Positions 36,088-49,500 of a stretch of DNA of 64,000 nucleotides are shown in pieces. The position numbers and the translations under genes are program-made. The notes under the pieces were generated by a model that saw only the letters and a program-made list of their open reading frames with translations, was not told where the DNA came from and ran no database searches. How positions within the stretch are numbered: the stretch's first letter is position 1; each line of letters begins with the position of its first letter. This DNA comes from Desmodesmus armatus (lineage: Eukaryota > Chlorophyta > Chlorophyceae > Sphaeropleales > Scenedesmaceae), in the NCBI GenBank assembly GCA_007449985.2, contig VIIQ02000565.1, positions 434,001-498,000 on the forward strand. The letters are read 5' to 3'.

Positions 36088-36521
36088 TCCCTAGAACAGG
36101 CCTGCCTCGTGCAAAACGAATCGTGACCCGGCTTACAAGCACTGCTGGAGCAGCAGAAGGGAGAAGGGGCCCGGTGCACACGCAAAAAACATTGAAACCC
36201 TGCAACAAGGTGATCGCGGCTGACAAGCTGACCAGAGGATGCAACGGCAAGGTGACAGGTAAATTCAAACCGATGACAGCTTTCTGCAACTGACAGCGCC
36301 GAGAATCACATACTTGCTCAATGATATTCCCTGTATGCATGTCTACTGTAACCTTTACAGACTTGACAACCAGCTGAAGCATGGCGGACGGGCTGCCCTC
36401 CATCATGGACCAGAACAGCACACTGAGCATGCACCACCTGAGACAGCTGTGAACCAGAATCACAAACGTAGACACTGACTACAGCAGTACAACTGCAGCC
36501 AGTCAAGCAACCCAGCAGCTG
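36088..36521. promoter_or_regulatory. Shared divergent promoter region (inferred)
   Basis: The ATGs of the minus-strand GRDP-like gene (36087) and the plus-strand armadillo-like gene (36522) are only 434 bp apart, so both 5' UTRs and promoters must fit here unless an upstream exon was missed. No TATA box or other specific element was identified. Confidence 0.5.
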
Positions 36522-39500
36522 ATGACCATGGACCCCTCACCAGCGCCCTCTACAGCCACACCGTGCACAGCAGTAGTGGACGTGCCTTCCATCGTCCGTG
36601 GGGTGCTTGATCAGCTGGAGGGCAAGTCCACTGGGCCCATTCAGTCCGCTGAGCTGCCCTATGATGCATGGAGGAAGCTCTGCCAGCGGGCAGCAACAGA
36701 GCCCTTGACAGCTGCAACCATCATCACCACCATCCTGCTCCTACGGCCCAATATGCAGTGGCAAGGACGGAGACAGCAGCCTGCAGCTCACCAGCTCGTT
36801 GCTGAGCTGGTGTTGGCGCTCAGCTCCAGCACGCTAGGCAGCATCGCCTCAACTGCAGCACTGCAACCTGTGCTGAGCGCAACTTCCACCGCCCTCATCA
36901 GCAGCTCCCAGCAAGCACCGGTGGAGCAGGGCATGCAGGTGCTCAAGGCTCTCATCACAAGCTCTACTGTCTTCTGTCAGTACATCGCAGGCCACGATGG
37001 TGTCGTCTCAGCCCTGGCAAATGCCCTGCGCAATGTAGCAGCCCACAGTCATGAGCCCAAGACGCCTTGGTCAACGCTTGGCACAGCTTGTGAGGAGAAC
37101 ATGGAGCACCTACTGACTACAACAGCAGCGACAGCAGCCTTCCTGCAGGCCCTCTCACGGGTGATATCGGGTGCCAGCACTGCAGCAACAGGAGCAGGGA
37201 TTATAAGCACTACGAAGATGAGTGTACGCGTCTACAACTGCTACGTGCTGGAAGCCCTCCTGTGCGCACGCCCAGCCACATGCATGCACGCTGCAGGAGT
37301 CGCAGCCATGAAGGGCAGCCCACAACTGGTGCAGGATGTGCTGAGGCTGCTGGTTGACCTGCAGGCAGCGCATGCAGCGCAGGCGGTTGAGGCCAGCACT
37401 GGTGCAGCAGCGCTCCTGCAGCTAGCTGCAGGACAGCCAGCACAAGCTGCTGCAGCAAAGCCAGCACAGGCACCACAGGCACCACAGGCCAGCACACATG
37501 CAGCATTGACAGCGCCTGGGTCTGCAGGAACCAGTGGCACCTCAGCAGCAGCCTGCAGTGCTGGTCTACCTGCTGGAGCCTCTTCAGCAGCATCCAACCC
37601 ACTTCCTGCACACTCTCCAGCACTGCGCGCGGCTGCAGAAAAGGTGGCTGAGTTATTGAGGGCAGCAGCCGCTGCCCAACGGCTAGCAAGGCAATCACAG
37701 GTGGCCCAGTCAGCATCTGCACCTGTGACCACAGCAACATCAGCAGCCACGCCAACCTCTCCCCAGCTGTCAGGAGCAGGAGGTGACACCATCCAGGCAA
37801 GGCATGTCAAGTCAGCACACCCGCCCATACTGTTCGCAGTGATTCCTGCAAGTCCTGCAAGTGCCAGCAAAGCAGCTCCAGCACCTCGTCCTGCAAGCAC
37901 CTCACCCACGGCTGCCGCCAGCGCAGCCCCCGCACAGAAGCCAGAGGTGTCAACAGCGCTAGTGCAGCGATTCCTCAGGGTGCTGGCCAGCATCACAGAG
38001 CAGCAGCCATTCGTCGTTGCAGGAGAGATGGTGGCCAGCCCAGACTGCCTCCGAGTCCTGGTGCAGCTGCTGCAGCCCAGCACCAACTTGGTGTGCAGCT
38101 ACCAGTCTGCCAACATCATCACAGCATGCCTCTGCTGTGAGGATCTGCATGGCAGGTGAGGCCCAGGGTAGTTCCTGCAGTTGCTAGCAGCACCGTGTAC
38201 TGTACACTGCAGGATAACTCATGCAGGGCGTGCAGACAGTCCATGAGGGTGCCAAGCCAAGCCAAGATCTTCACTGAAGCAGCAAGCATGCATGCACTGC
38301 ACGTGCAGTGCACTGCGGACAGCATACTACGATGCGTGGTTGCCTGTGCTGTCTGGGTTGCCATGATAGCATGCAAGCATACCCAACCAAGTATCAAGTT
38401 GAGTTGACCGTCAAGCGAGCGGCTCGGAGTTGACACTGTGGTTTGCGCTTTGCAGGGACGCTGTGGGCTTCATGGACCTGTTCCGTGGCACACCTGGAGC
38501 TCTGGCCGCCATCACTGGCCTGCTGGAGGGCTACAAGCCCCCAAGGCCGTTGACTTCTGAGGAAGCATGGCGCAAGGCGCAGATGCCCTCTTCACCAGGA
38601 CCATCACCACCCAAGCTCAACTTTACCACACTGATCAAGGGGCTACAAGCCATCGTCAAGCACGACCTGACAAAGCATGCTGACACCCCCAGCACAAGAA
38701 ACTCTGGTGACAACAACACTGCTGACAGCCCGAGCGGCTCTGGAGTGTCAGCGCCTGGCACTTCCACTGGCTGGGGAGCAACCACTGCCAGTCCTGCACC
38801 TGGCGGACTGGCAGCATGGCTGACAGCAAAGCCAAATTTCATTGCATCATTGCAGGGCCTGATGCACCGCACCAACGCAGGGCTGCTGGCGCTCCTGCTA
38901 CACCTTCTGTACCCCGTCTGCAGTCCAGTACAGCAGCGCGCGTTTGTGCGGCAGGTGGAGAAGCCCGGCAGCTTCATCGGCACAGGCAAGAAACAGTATG
39001 TCAACCACCTGGCAGAGCTGTTGGAGTACCCTGCTGTCAGTGAGTCTGAGGTGAGCTGGTGAAGCCGGAGCACAGTTCCGGACTGTGACGGTCAGGTTGT
39101 GCAACTCTTGTGGGGTACAGCTGCATTCTGCAGACTCTGACCGGGTCTTGTGGCCCAGCCACGTGCGCAGTGCGGCACGATCATTCAGCGCCAATCCTTG
39201 CTGTTGAGTCAGCAAGCAGCAGCAAGCAGAAGTATGCAACTTCCCCTTGGAGCTGACTTCTGGCATATGCTGCCTGCTGGATGTCCTCTTGCTGACTCCT
39301 GGCACATGCTGCTTGCTGGATGTCCTCTTGCTGACTCAGCACTAGTAGTGGCATCCGAACTGAGTCAGTGCTGTTCTGCTCATCACTATCACAATTGAAA
39401 AAATCCCCCATAAAAGGCCTCCAAGGTTGGCAACCTGTTGTGATGTTGCTTGTGGTAATGTCCTGCAGGTTCAGCAGCTGCCAGCAGCCGCCCACATGCT

Positions 39501-42438
39501 ACTGCAGATTGTCAGCACGTTCCCACAGTACGCCCTGAAGGCAACCTACCACAAGAAAGCCCCAGGTGCCCTGTCTCCTGGTCGCCTGGGTTCACCAAAC
39601 CCCAATTCAGCTCCTGCTGATGAGAAGCCGTCAGACGGCATCAACTCTGTTGTTAGTGGCCTGCTAGCAGCAGTGCAGATCCGACAGCCAGTCAGCAGCA
39701 CCGCAGCAGCTCTCACAGAAGCAGCAGGGTATGCTGCAGAAGCCCTGGTCATCCTTGCATGTAACCCTGTATGCTCAGAGCAGCTCTCCCACCCTGCGGC
39801 GGTGCAGCAGCTGATGCAGCTGGTGGCAGCTGCAGGACAGAGCAGCAGCTGGGAATGCTTGCAGGACAGCACCCTGTCTGGCCAGTATAGGCAGGTGCTC
39901 CTCAAGATACCCTATGCTGTGTGCAACCTGGCCCTCCTGCAACCTGGTGTGCCCCCCATGCTAGAGCAGCACCCAGGTGCAGTCAGCACACTGGCAGCTG
40001 CCTTGGTCTCCAACCAGTCCCACACAGCTTCTGTGCAGCCCAAGGTGCTGCAAGCAGCAACCCAGCTGCTGAAGCAGTGGCCTATGCTCAAGCAGGCGAT
40101 AGAAGCCGCCACACACCAGCAGGAGGAGCAGCAGTCCCAGCCATCTCAAGGTGAGGGCCCCTCTCACCTGCTGCTGCGGCAAGAGAGGCAGCAGGAGCCA
40201 GGGTCGCCCCCAAGGCAGCACAGGCTGGCAGCAGTGCCTGAAGATGTCTCTCTGTGTGAGTGGAGCCCTGTGAGGCCTGGCTGTCCTGCAGATGGTGAGG
40301 ATGTGCAGGATACGGCCGGCTCACAGCACAGCCAGGATCCCACACATGCTGTGCCGTCACTGGGCGATGGGCTTGCAGCTGATGCATTGGTGTTTGTTGT
40401 GCCGGGCAGTGGCAGCAGGCTGACAAGCGCAGCGAAAGGCTCACAGGGCCTTGCTTTCTGGGGCAGTGGCGTGAAGCAGCAGCACCACAGCCAGGCAGCA
40501 GAGGGCCCTGAGCTATTGCTGGAGGCAGAGCAGCCAGTGGGTGAGCAGCCGCAGGTTGGCAATCAGGGTCCGCAGTTCCCACCACTCCTTTCTGGCTTTG
40601 CCCTGAGGCAGCAGCAGCAGCATGCAGAGACTCATCACGGTCCATCAACTGGCGCAGCACAGCTGCGGGATATGTCAGTTCACACTCCTTTCTTTGGTGG
40701 GTTCATGCTGTCTCCGCAGCCACCACAGCAGCATGGACTGGATTGGTGTGCATCAGAGCCAGCAGCAGCCGCAAGGGCACCAGCACAGACGCCAGCAGCT
40801 GCTGCAGCAGCGGCAGCGCCGGCAACATCAGCAGCTCCGGAGGCAGCAGCAGCTCCCTCTGTATGCACCACAACTCACGGCACAGCAGGCAGCAGCAGGA
40901 ACAGTGGCTGGCGTGCAGGCCTGCATTCTGGACTGGCTGCAATGCTCACCCCAAACATGTTTGCCTCAGCCATGGATATTGATTTGCCAACAGCCGCTGA
41001 CGAGGACGTGGTCCCTGGCGAGCCTGCACTGCAGCCTGCAGCTGTTGCCACAAGCAGTGTGCATGTGGCACCTCCAGCACCGGCAGGGTTGCCAGAGCCA
41101 GCAGCTGTGCGTGTGGACACCGCCAACCATGGCCTGCAGGGCAACAGGGCCAGCGGCACATCAGGCCAGGCTATTGCGCCAGTCATGCATGCCAACCTTG
41201 TGGCAATGCTGAGTCCTGCAGCAGGAGCAGTGCTGGCTCAGGACCCGGCCCCAGCAGCAGCAGCCAGCAGTGCACAGGGCAGCGCACTTCCTCCTACAAT
41301 GGCTTTGCCACCAGCAGCAGCTGCCAACCCAGGCGCTGCACCTGCAGCCACAGCAGCAGCTGCCTCAGCACTGCTGAAAAGGCGCCGCCACTACCGGAGC
41401 AGCAAGCAGCGGCAGGACAGTGCCAGTGATCCGTCTGCATCCGACTCAGATTCCCCTCCTGCCAAAAGGCCAGCCTATGCTGCAGCACTCAGGGCCAGCA
41501 CAGATGCAGCAGGCAGCTCCGGCATGCACCCTGCCCAGCCGCTGCCGCAGCAGCAAGCAGTTGCCAAGCTGCAGCAGCCCCAGCAGCTTCACCCAACAGC
41601 ATCAGAGAAGCCCAGCGTTGCAGTCCCACAGCAGGAGCCAGCACAGCCACAGCAGCAGCCAGCAAAGCCACAGCAGCAGCCAACACAGCAAGCAGTGGAG
41701 GAGGATGAGCTGATTGAGATCCAGGGCCCCTCAGATGACTCATCAGATGACTCAGACTCCGGCACCAGTCCTGCAGCCACTGGCAGTGGCAGCGCCAGGA
41801 GGAAGCACAGGCATCCCTATGAGCAGGTGTGCTGTGCTGCGAAGCTCACTGGTCGCATGTTGACTATGGGATGACTGATTAGTACTAAGCAGTACTTACC
41901 CACACTGTCAGGCTGAGGTGAAACAGTCCAACAGGCATGATGCGGCATCACATCTGCAGCTGTGCTACCACAGGCTATGCAGTTTGGGATGGACAGCCCC
42001 ACAGTTGCCCCCTCAGACCCAAACCAGTATCCAAAACCCATTGTTGCTGTGGTGCAGGTCTGGACGGCTAGCCAGGCTCCCAAGGTGCAAAACCTGATGG
42101 CTGCTCTGGGCTTTGGCAGCAGCAGCACCACCCCCTCAGATGCCAAGGCCATGCTGCGCGAGAGCATCCATGATGGCGAGATCTTCTACAAGCCCCACCG
42201 CAGCTTCAAGCACCTGCCAGAGTCCCTGAGGCAGGCTGCAAAGGGCGGCCGCAACTTCGTGGCAGCTCACATGAAGCGCAGCGACATGAAGAAGCTGGGG
42301 GCAGTCTGGGGGTATGGGTGGGGCAAGGACAGGGAGTCGGCAGAGGTGATGGCAGCAGAGGCAGCTGTGGCCAACATGTACGTGTGTGGGGTGGCTTTCA
42401 AGCAGCTGCCGTCATACGACGGCCGTGAGCCACAGTGA
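36522..42438 (+). CDS. Armadillo-like Ala/Gln-rich protein of unknown function
   Basis: Four exons join in phase: 36522-38155, 38456-39050, 39469-41826 and 41974-42438, giving 1,683 residues from the ATG to TGA. The N-terminal ~300 residues and exon 2 are rich in helical Leu/Ala repeats (LALSSSTLGSIASTAALQPVLSA is the flavour) resembling an ARM/HEAT fold; this is judged by eye. The middle is low complexity (Ala, Pro, Gln, Ser), with a short basic KRRRHYRSSKQR patch near 41380 that could act as a nuclear signal. An acidic Ser/Asp stretch lies near 41700-41770. The last exon is compact and non-repetitive (VAVVQVWTASQAPKVQNLMA, GGRNFVAAHMKRSDMKKLG) and looks like a separate domain. I do not recognise the family. 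Confidence 0.75.
39256..39340. repeat. ~43 bp direct repeat in intron 2 of the armadillo-like gene
   Basis: GCTGGATGTCCTCTTGCTGACTC preceded by a GGCA(T/C)ATGCTGC block occurs twice in tandem. Confidence 0.7.
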
Positions 42439-43105
42439 ATCGAGGGCTGGTGTGTGCAGGGGGGTTTACATCCTGTCGAGCTACTGACGTTCCAGGCTGG
42501 CTCGGACTTTGGAAGCCTGAGGGTATGCTTGCGTCACCGCCGCTGGCCATGGGCTGCATCACCCTGGGCTGGAGCATTCCAGATGGGTGAATTGTCACCC
42601 TTGGTGCAAGGGTACATTTTGGGGTTTGATACCATTTGGGATGAGTACATTGCCACGCGTGCTCCACACAGTGACGGTGCCAGTGAGCTGGGGCCACACT
42701 TGTGCCACAAGCAGGGCAGGACGGATGGTTTTTGACTGGAGTGCACTGGTTGTAAGCAATTTTGGTATTCTGGGTTGGTATCAGTGGAGAACCAGGGGGT
42801 GGCCAACATCTGAACAGTTCCAAGGTTTGATGAGTCATGCTTGCATACACCTGCTGTACCTCAAGCCTACCGGTCAGTTGGCAGCACCAGAATGATACTG
42901 CAACAAGCTCAGAGTTCAAGTGTAAGGACCTTGTATGTCTGCGCTCGTCTCCTCTCCAAGAATAGCTTCGATCTGCCCAAGGAGACGTTTGCGCTCGCCT
43001 CGTGCTGGTGTACTCCCAAACCCCCGCCGGACGTGGCCCAGAAAGCCTCTGGTAACTGTTTGTTTCCTCCCAAGCCAGCAGGAGTCGTCTCAGGGCAAGA
43101 TCAGC
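42439..43105. other. Intergenic between two plus-strand genes
   Basis: It contains the 3' UTR of the armadillo-like gene and the 5' flank of the sphingomyelinase gene. No further gene was seen. Confidence 0.5.
42921..42925 (+). promoter_or_regulatory. Possible TGTAA polyadenylation signal
   Basis: TGTAA is the usual chlorophyte poly(A) signal. It lies 483 bp after the stop codon at 42438 and upstream of the next ATG. A pentamer is common by chance, so this is only a candidate. Confidence 0.3.
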
Positions 43106-45427
43106 ATGCCTAAGCAGGAGCCTGCTGTCAAGGAAGCAGGGACGCTGTCTGTTCTGACATTGAACATATGGGGCCTATGGCTGGTGTCAAAACGCAGAGC
43201 AGAACGTGTGAGGTGCGTTGATCATGCCCTTGTGGTAGCTGCTGCAAGGCAGTGTGTAGGTGACTGTGCTTGCACGCTACCACTCCAGCTGGCATGACCT
43301 GACGCGTGTGGACAGCAGCTGGCAATGCTGCGGTCTCTCCAATGCTTCTTCTGGTCTCTGCTGAGTTTGTGATGATATCATCTGTGGTCCTGCAGGCACC
43401 TGGCCAACTACCTGTCCACCTGCAAGGAGGATGTGGTGCTACTTCAGGAGGTCTGGGTAGATGCAGACGCGCAGCAGCTGATAGCAGCTGGCCGTGCCGG
43501 CGGGCTGGTTCATGCAACACACTTTAGGTGAGTGCTGTGGCATGGCACTAGGTTCTTTGCAGGGGGCCCGGCTGCCAATGCAAGCATAAGTGGTCACTGC
43601 TGGTCTCCTGCACCTCAGTGCAGGGTCCGTCAGTAGCCTGCTGCCATGGCAGCCCTGCAGGAATACTTCAACAATGTGCATGGGTACTGTTTGGGCAGTA
43701 GCACTCCTGCAGCAGCATCCAGCCATGCCGATGGTGAATCAGCCTTCAAACACGGCCTTGTGCTTCTGCTCATGCACGCAGGTCTGGCATGTTTGGCTCA
43801 GGGCTGGTGACGCTGTCACGGTACCCCATCGTGCGGCATCAGTTCTGGCGCTATGCAGCAGGCGGCTTTGCAACAGCTATCAGCTGCGGGGACTACTATG
43901 CAGGCAAAGGTGCGTGGCACACTGCTGAGCAGAGCATATACAAGACGCAGGCCCGGCTGTGCTGTGCTGTGCTATGCTTTGCTGTGCTGCATTGCCACCG
44001 GCTGCGAGCAATGCATGTCAGTTGGCCCTGATTACGCAGTGATCTGTCTATAGCTCTCACACCAATGCCGTGATGTGCTGTGCTGTGCTGTGCTGCGCTT
44101 GCCTGCGCTGGTGCACGCAGGGGTGGGCTGGGTGCGCCTTGTGACACCTCTGGGCGATGCGGATGTGTTCAACACCCACATACACGCCAACTACTGCCAC
44201 GACTACCGCCTGCCGCCCCCTGACCTGCGCCGAGCAGCAGGCGCTGCATCAGCACAGCTCGCGAAGGGCAACAGCCACCAGGCTGCCAGCACAGCAGCAG
44301 CAGAGGCCATGATCCGGGGCACCGGCACACCTGAATGGGTTGGCGGCAGGATCCCGGATGATGATGATGCAGGGGTGCGGGTGTGTCAGCTTCTGGAGCT
44401 GTCAGAGGTCATCGACATCATCACCGGCAGTGGCAGCAATGAGAGCAGCAGCGATGGCGGCTGTGGCAGCAGTGGGCGGCTGGTTATCCTTGGCGGGGAC
44501 CTCAACTGCAAGCCTCACACGTTTGAGATAGACCTGCTGCGGCTGCGGCTGCCGCAGTTGTCGGATGCATGGGCAGCAGCAGCAGTGCGCAGCAGCGACG
44601 GCTCCGCTGGCAGCAGTGACGACAGCAGCAGCCGCCACAGCAGCGGCAGCAGTGAGGCGCTGCTGGGGGGTAACCCAGAGGGTTACACCTGCCATGCCCC
44701 TGGTAACACCTTCCAGCCGCGCAGGCAGGTCCCGGAGCGCATTGACTATGTGTGGTCAAACATGGTCACACGGCAAGCTGATGTTACACTTCAGCTGTGT
44801 CCTGGCAGCAGTAGCAGTGACATGAAGGGGGCCCTGTCATACTCGGACCACTTTGCAGTGCGTGCTGTGTTGGCCAAGCCCGGGACTGCAGCAGCAGCTT
44901 CGGGCAAGGAGGCTTCACCAGATAAGGCGATGAAGCTTGGCAGCAGCAGCGGCATTGGCAGCGGGGCGTCGGCAGCCTCTGAGTCAGGGCAAAGCCAGCA
45001 ACAGCAGCAGCAGAGTATCAGAGGGGAGGGGGCGGCTATGGGCCTCGCTAAGCGTGTGGCAACAGCATACGCTGCCACGCTGCTGCTGCAAGAAGGGTAC
45101 GAAGCCTTTGTCAACAACGGCAAGGCGATGCTGGCCCTGGGGGGCTTCGTACTGGCATCCTTGCTGTATGCAGCTGTGGGCCTGCCCTTTGTGTGGCCTG
45201 AGCTGACTCTGACCGGGATGTCTATTTCTGCTGCTGTGTTGGCAGCGGCAGGGGCGACTGTGCTGGGGCTGGTGCTTGTGTTGATGGGGCAGGTCGGGGA
45301 TAAGTCGCAGCAGCGGGCCATGCAGAGCGGGTTGCGGCTGCTGCGGGTGTGGATGGAGGTCAATGGGCTTGCGGCACTGCCGCAGAACCCACAGCAGTTG
45401 CTGCAGCCGCTGGAGAGGAAGTGGTGA
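43106..45427 (+). CDS. Neutral sphingomyelinase (nSMase1/ISC1-like), membrane anchored
   Basis: Four exons join in phase: 43106-43212, 43396-43527, 43782-43909 and 44121-45427, giving 557 residues. The fold is the endonuclease/exonuclease/phosphatase type. Visible active-site blocks in order are TLNIWGLW (Asn), VVLLQEVW (the Mg-binding Glu), FNTHIHANY, LGGDLNCKPHTFE (Asp and Asn) and YSDHFAV (the catalytic His). Family members hydrolyse sphingomyelin or inositol-phosphoceramides to ceramide plus a phosphorylated head group. Two hydrophobic segments near the C-terminus (about 45140-45190 and 45205-45290) match the double membrane anchor of animal SMPD2. Low-complexity Ser/Gly/Ala insertions before and after the GDLN block lengthen the protein. 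Which head group an alga uses cannot be read from sequence. The ATG follows no obvious alternative in a conserved context. Confidence 0.88.
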
Positions 45428-46549
45428 ACGGTGTAGAGAGATGTTGCGCTGTCGGGAGCTGCAAGTGCGGTGTGGTGGTGCTGCTGGCAGCGTCAGCAGC
45501 TGTGCTGCTTGCCTGGTATGAAATATCTGCTGCTTATATCAAGCAGAAGAAGTGTCACAGCAATGAAGTGCTTGGTTCTCTTGAATTGCGCTGTTGTGTG
45601 CCTGGAAAGGTGGGCCCCCATTCCCATTCCAAGGCTGGATCGTTGTGGGACCACACATGCTATGAAGCGGGGTGCTGCTTGTTGCACGAAACACTGGATC
45701 TGGGGTTGTGTTTGTGCATGTTGCACTCATTTGGACCTTCTGGTGTAGTACAACCAATGCTCATGCTATGCCACCCCTGGTAGAAGAGGGATGACATGTC
45801 TGCTGCAGCGTTTGGCTGTCGTTGCTGTTGTGGCCCATTGCTACTTGTGTTGCTGCTGAAGCCCGTGCCTCACATTGAGCGTTGCAAATTGCAGGCGTGT
45901 TGTAGTAACCTTTGTATGTTTGTGTGCAATCGCTGTTGAGCAGCAGCCCTTGCAGCAGGATATGCTGCTGCTGCTCAGCACCCACAACAAGATGTGATGC
46001 AAGCGCTTTGCATACTTTTTGTATGGCACACATATTCTACCTTGTGACAGCTCAGCATGTGTGCAGCCGTGTCAGGATTGCAGGGCTGCTGTTTGAAGGA
46101 CTGGGGCAGGGTGATGACAGGCTGGCCACCTCGCTACTGTGCTGCCTGCTGTCGGGCTTGACAGGCAGCCCCAGCAAGCACTCGATGCACTTCTACAGTT
46201 ATTTTTTGACAATCATGAGTTTCTGTAGACCAAGAGTAAACGTGTGTGAGTGTTTGATGGGGTCCCTGGCAAGGCTGCTGCTGTCGCTGCACCGCTGCCG
46301 TGGAAGCAGCAGCAGCATAGTAGGACCTCCTGATTGTCCGTGATACATACGGTTGTGCTTTGAGTCGCCTGACACAAGACAAAGGCTGATTGTAGAATGG
46401 ATGAAGCTACCCACCAATGACCACAACCACTGTTATAACTGGTCAGCAGGTGTAGCAAAGGGTGTGCAGGGCCGTGGATCGTCGCTAATCGAAGCTTGGT
46501 GCTGTCAGGGCACCGTGATTGATCTAGACAGTGGCTGGAAAAGAGCAGC
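45428..46549. other. Intergenic, no gene recognised
   Basis: 3' flank of the sphingomyelinase gene and 5' flank of the AHAS gene. Short open frames only. Confidence 0.5.
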
Positions 46550-49500
46550 ATGGCTTTTACTCAGATGTTCCAGCAGAGCCAGCGTGTTGCTGGCAGCAGG
46601 CCCCGCACAACAGGGGAGACACACGTCAGCCTTCCAAAGGTAACATTACATCTATATGATCCTGCTGGCAGCCTGCGCCCCTGGCTGTTTTCCGCTCACT
46701 GTCTCGGCTGCATTTGCTCCTGCAGGCCAGCACACACAGGCGCAGGGCGGTCAACAGGTACGTACGCAAAGATGCAATTTACAGCTCGTGGAGTACGTAG
46801 CTTGGCCCCCGTTTTGACCCTGGTGTCTGATCTGTGCTGCTGTTCCAGGCCAGCACGATGCGCTCCTGTGGTGTCTGCGAAGCTGGCCGAGGGCGCTGGT
46901 GCAGCAGGCAAGATGAACGCAAGCGAGGTGGGTGTAGCATGGCGACTGCCTGTAGCGTACCAGCGAGGCCTGGGCAGAAGCAGCCGTCCTTCCGAGAGTT
47001 TGCGAGGGTAGCCCAAGAGGCCCTTCTGATCGCTGTGCTGGCCTTTGCTGCTGATCGTGCTGGTTCTTTGCTTGTAACAAGCCAAATCTGACACCTGTGA
47101 ACCTGTCACGTGTTGTCTTCCCTCCCTTTCTGATGTGCAGCTGAACAGGGCTAGGCAGGCAGCACAGGCAGCAGTGGACGTTGAGAGTGAGTAGCAGCTC
47201 CTGCACAGGGCTGGAAGTGTGATCATAGCATGTATATGGAGCAAATCAGACATCAGCAACGTCAGCAGCAGCTGATCACAGCAACTGGCATGCCAGCTGG
47301 TTGCTGCTGCTGCAGCTGCTGCTCAGCTGCGGGTGTTACGCAGCGAGCAGGAGAAGCAGAGCCAGGCTTCATGTGCATTTGGAAGCAGAACAACCCAATG
47401 GCAGTGCGTGGTCGCACACTTCGTACAGCCAGTGACTGCTGCATGTGTCAAACTCTCAGCTGCACAGACCCCATCATGCAGCTGCTGACAGGTGCTGTGT
47501 GCTGGGATGTGCTGCAGGCCCTGCTGGCTGGGTTGACCGCTTTGCTGACAAGCCCCGCAAGGGTTCAGACATCCTGGTGCAGGCACTGGAGCGGGAGGGC
47601 GTTGACACAGGTGGGTGTGGCCTATCAGCACATGGCAGTCAGCCAAGGCCTGTGTATGCGAACCCTTGTTTGCAACGTGTGGTCATCACTGTTCAGTTGT
47701 GCTAAGGAGCTGCTCGCCTTTGGTCCCAAGGGCATAGCTAGCAGGGTGCCGGCATGGCAGTAGGAGCCGCACAATCACATAGTACAGTTGAGGCAGCTGC
47801 AAGGATGCTGGGTTGCCGCTGTGCTGACTCATCACACTGGTGATGCCAGTGTGGGCCTTGTCTGTCTGTAGCGCAAAAAAAAGCCTGAATAATAAAGCTT
47901 ACTTCAATCTTCATGAAGCAGAATACGTACACTGGGGATTGTTGTGTGTATCTTGGTCGAGTGCCCATGCGTGACAGTGTGCATGCGCTTCCCGCCCTTT
48001 TTTCTGTCGCTGCTGCAGTGTTTGCCTACCCTGGTGGTGCCTCCATGGAGATCCACCAGGCTCTCACACGCAGCGAGACCATTGACAACATCCTGTGCAG
48101 GCACGAGCAGGTGCGAGCGGCAGATGCAGCAGGCAGGGAAGGCAGTCAGGCTGGACAGTCGGATCATGTGCCAGCGTATGCAGCAAGGCGTGCAGGGCGA
48201 TTGCGCCAGTCACGGAGGGCAGGGAAGGCAGCCAGCTGGGACAGTCGAGCAGCCACCAATACTGCTCAGGATAGCAAGCGGGTGCACAGCTAGGCCGTTG
48301 GAGATGCAACAGTTCCATAGCCAAGCAGTAGCAGGAGCAATGTGAACTTGACAACCTTCTCAGCACGCCAGTATCACAGTGCAAGGCACCTGGGCATAGC
48401 AGCTGATGCTGCTTGCCACCTGTGGCAGTGAGGGTTCCACAGCATGGCAGGCTTCCCTGCATTTTTGGGGGGGGGTGTCCTGGTTGCCTGTTTTCTGCAT
48501 GCAGCCAGGGACACCTGTCCCCCTCAACCCAAAGCAGGGTAGCATGCCAGGCTGTCAAACCCTCACTGCCACTTGGGGGGGGGGGCAGGTGTCCCTGGTT
48601 GCCTGCGGGACCCTTGAGTGTGTATTTCCTTGGCTTCAAGAAGATACCTGCTCAAGAGTTCCGCATGCAACCAGGGACACCTGTCCCCCCCCCCTGGCCC
48701 AGAAAGACTCTACACTACATTATGGCACATCTCAGCAGCGCTCGACTGCACTCTGAAATACGCATGTGACCCAGCCTTGTTGGTCAGCTGACAAAGCTCT
48801 GATGTGCTTGGCATCCGGTGCTGCCATGCTGTGCTGTGCTGTGCTGTGCAGGGTGAGATCTTTGCAGCTGAGGGCTATGCCAAGACCACTGGCCGCGTGG
48901 GTGTGTGCATTGCCACCAGCGGCCCCGGTGCCACCAACCTGGTGACTGGACTGGCTGATGCTATGATGGACAGCGTGCCCCTGGTGGCCATCACTGGACA
49001 GGTGGGTGGCCGGCGGCGGGGTCAGTTGGTCTGTTTGTTTCAAAAGGGCAGGGATACAGGAGGGACAAGAGTTGAGCTGGGAGGCAAGGCATGGTCAGGG
49101 GGGTGGGTGGAAGCTGAGGTTGCGAATGCAGTTGGGGGTGTGTAAGGGGCTGGCTGATGCCATGATGGACAGGGTGCCCCTGGTGGCCATCACGGGACAG
49201 GTGGGTGGCGCTGGACAGGGTGTCACATTGTGCTTGGTTGGGCTTGTGCCGTGGCTGTGGCAGCAGTGTAGCTTGACCCTTAGCTGCAGCTGAGCGTTGG
49301 CAGCATGCAGAGCGTGGGGGATAAGCGTGTAGTGGCATGCGCAGCCGCCGTTGAGCCATACCGCAGCTGCAGTAAGCAGCCGCAGTTGAGGGGGGGGGTT
49401 GTAAGACAGCAGTGCAAGAGCGGTGGAAGAGAACACAGGCCACTGTCACAGCAGCCGGAGGTTACAAAAGACACGAGCTGCTCACAAATGCAGCCCCGGT

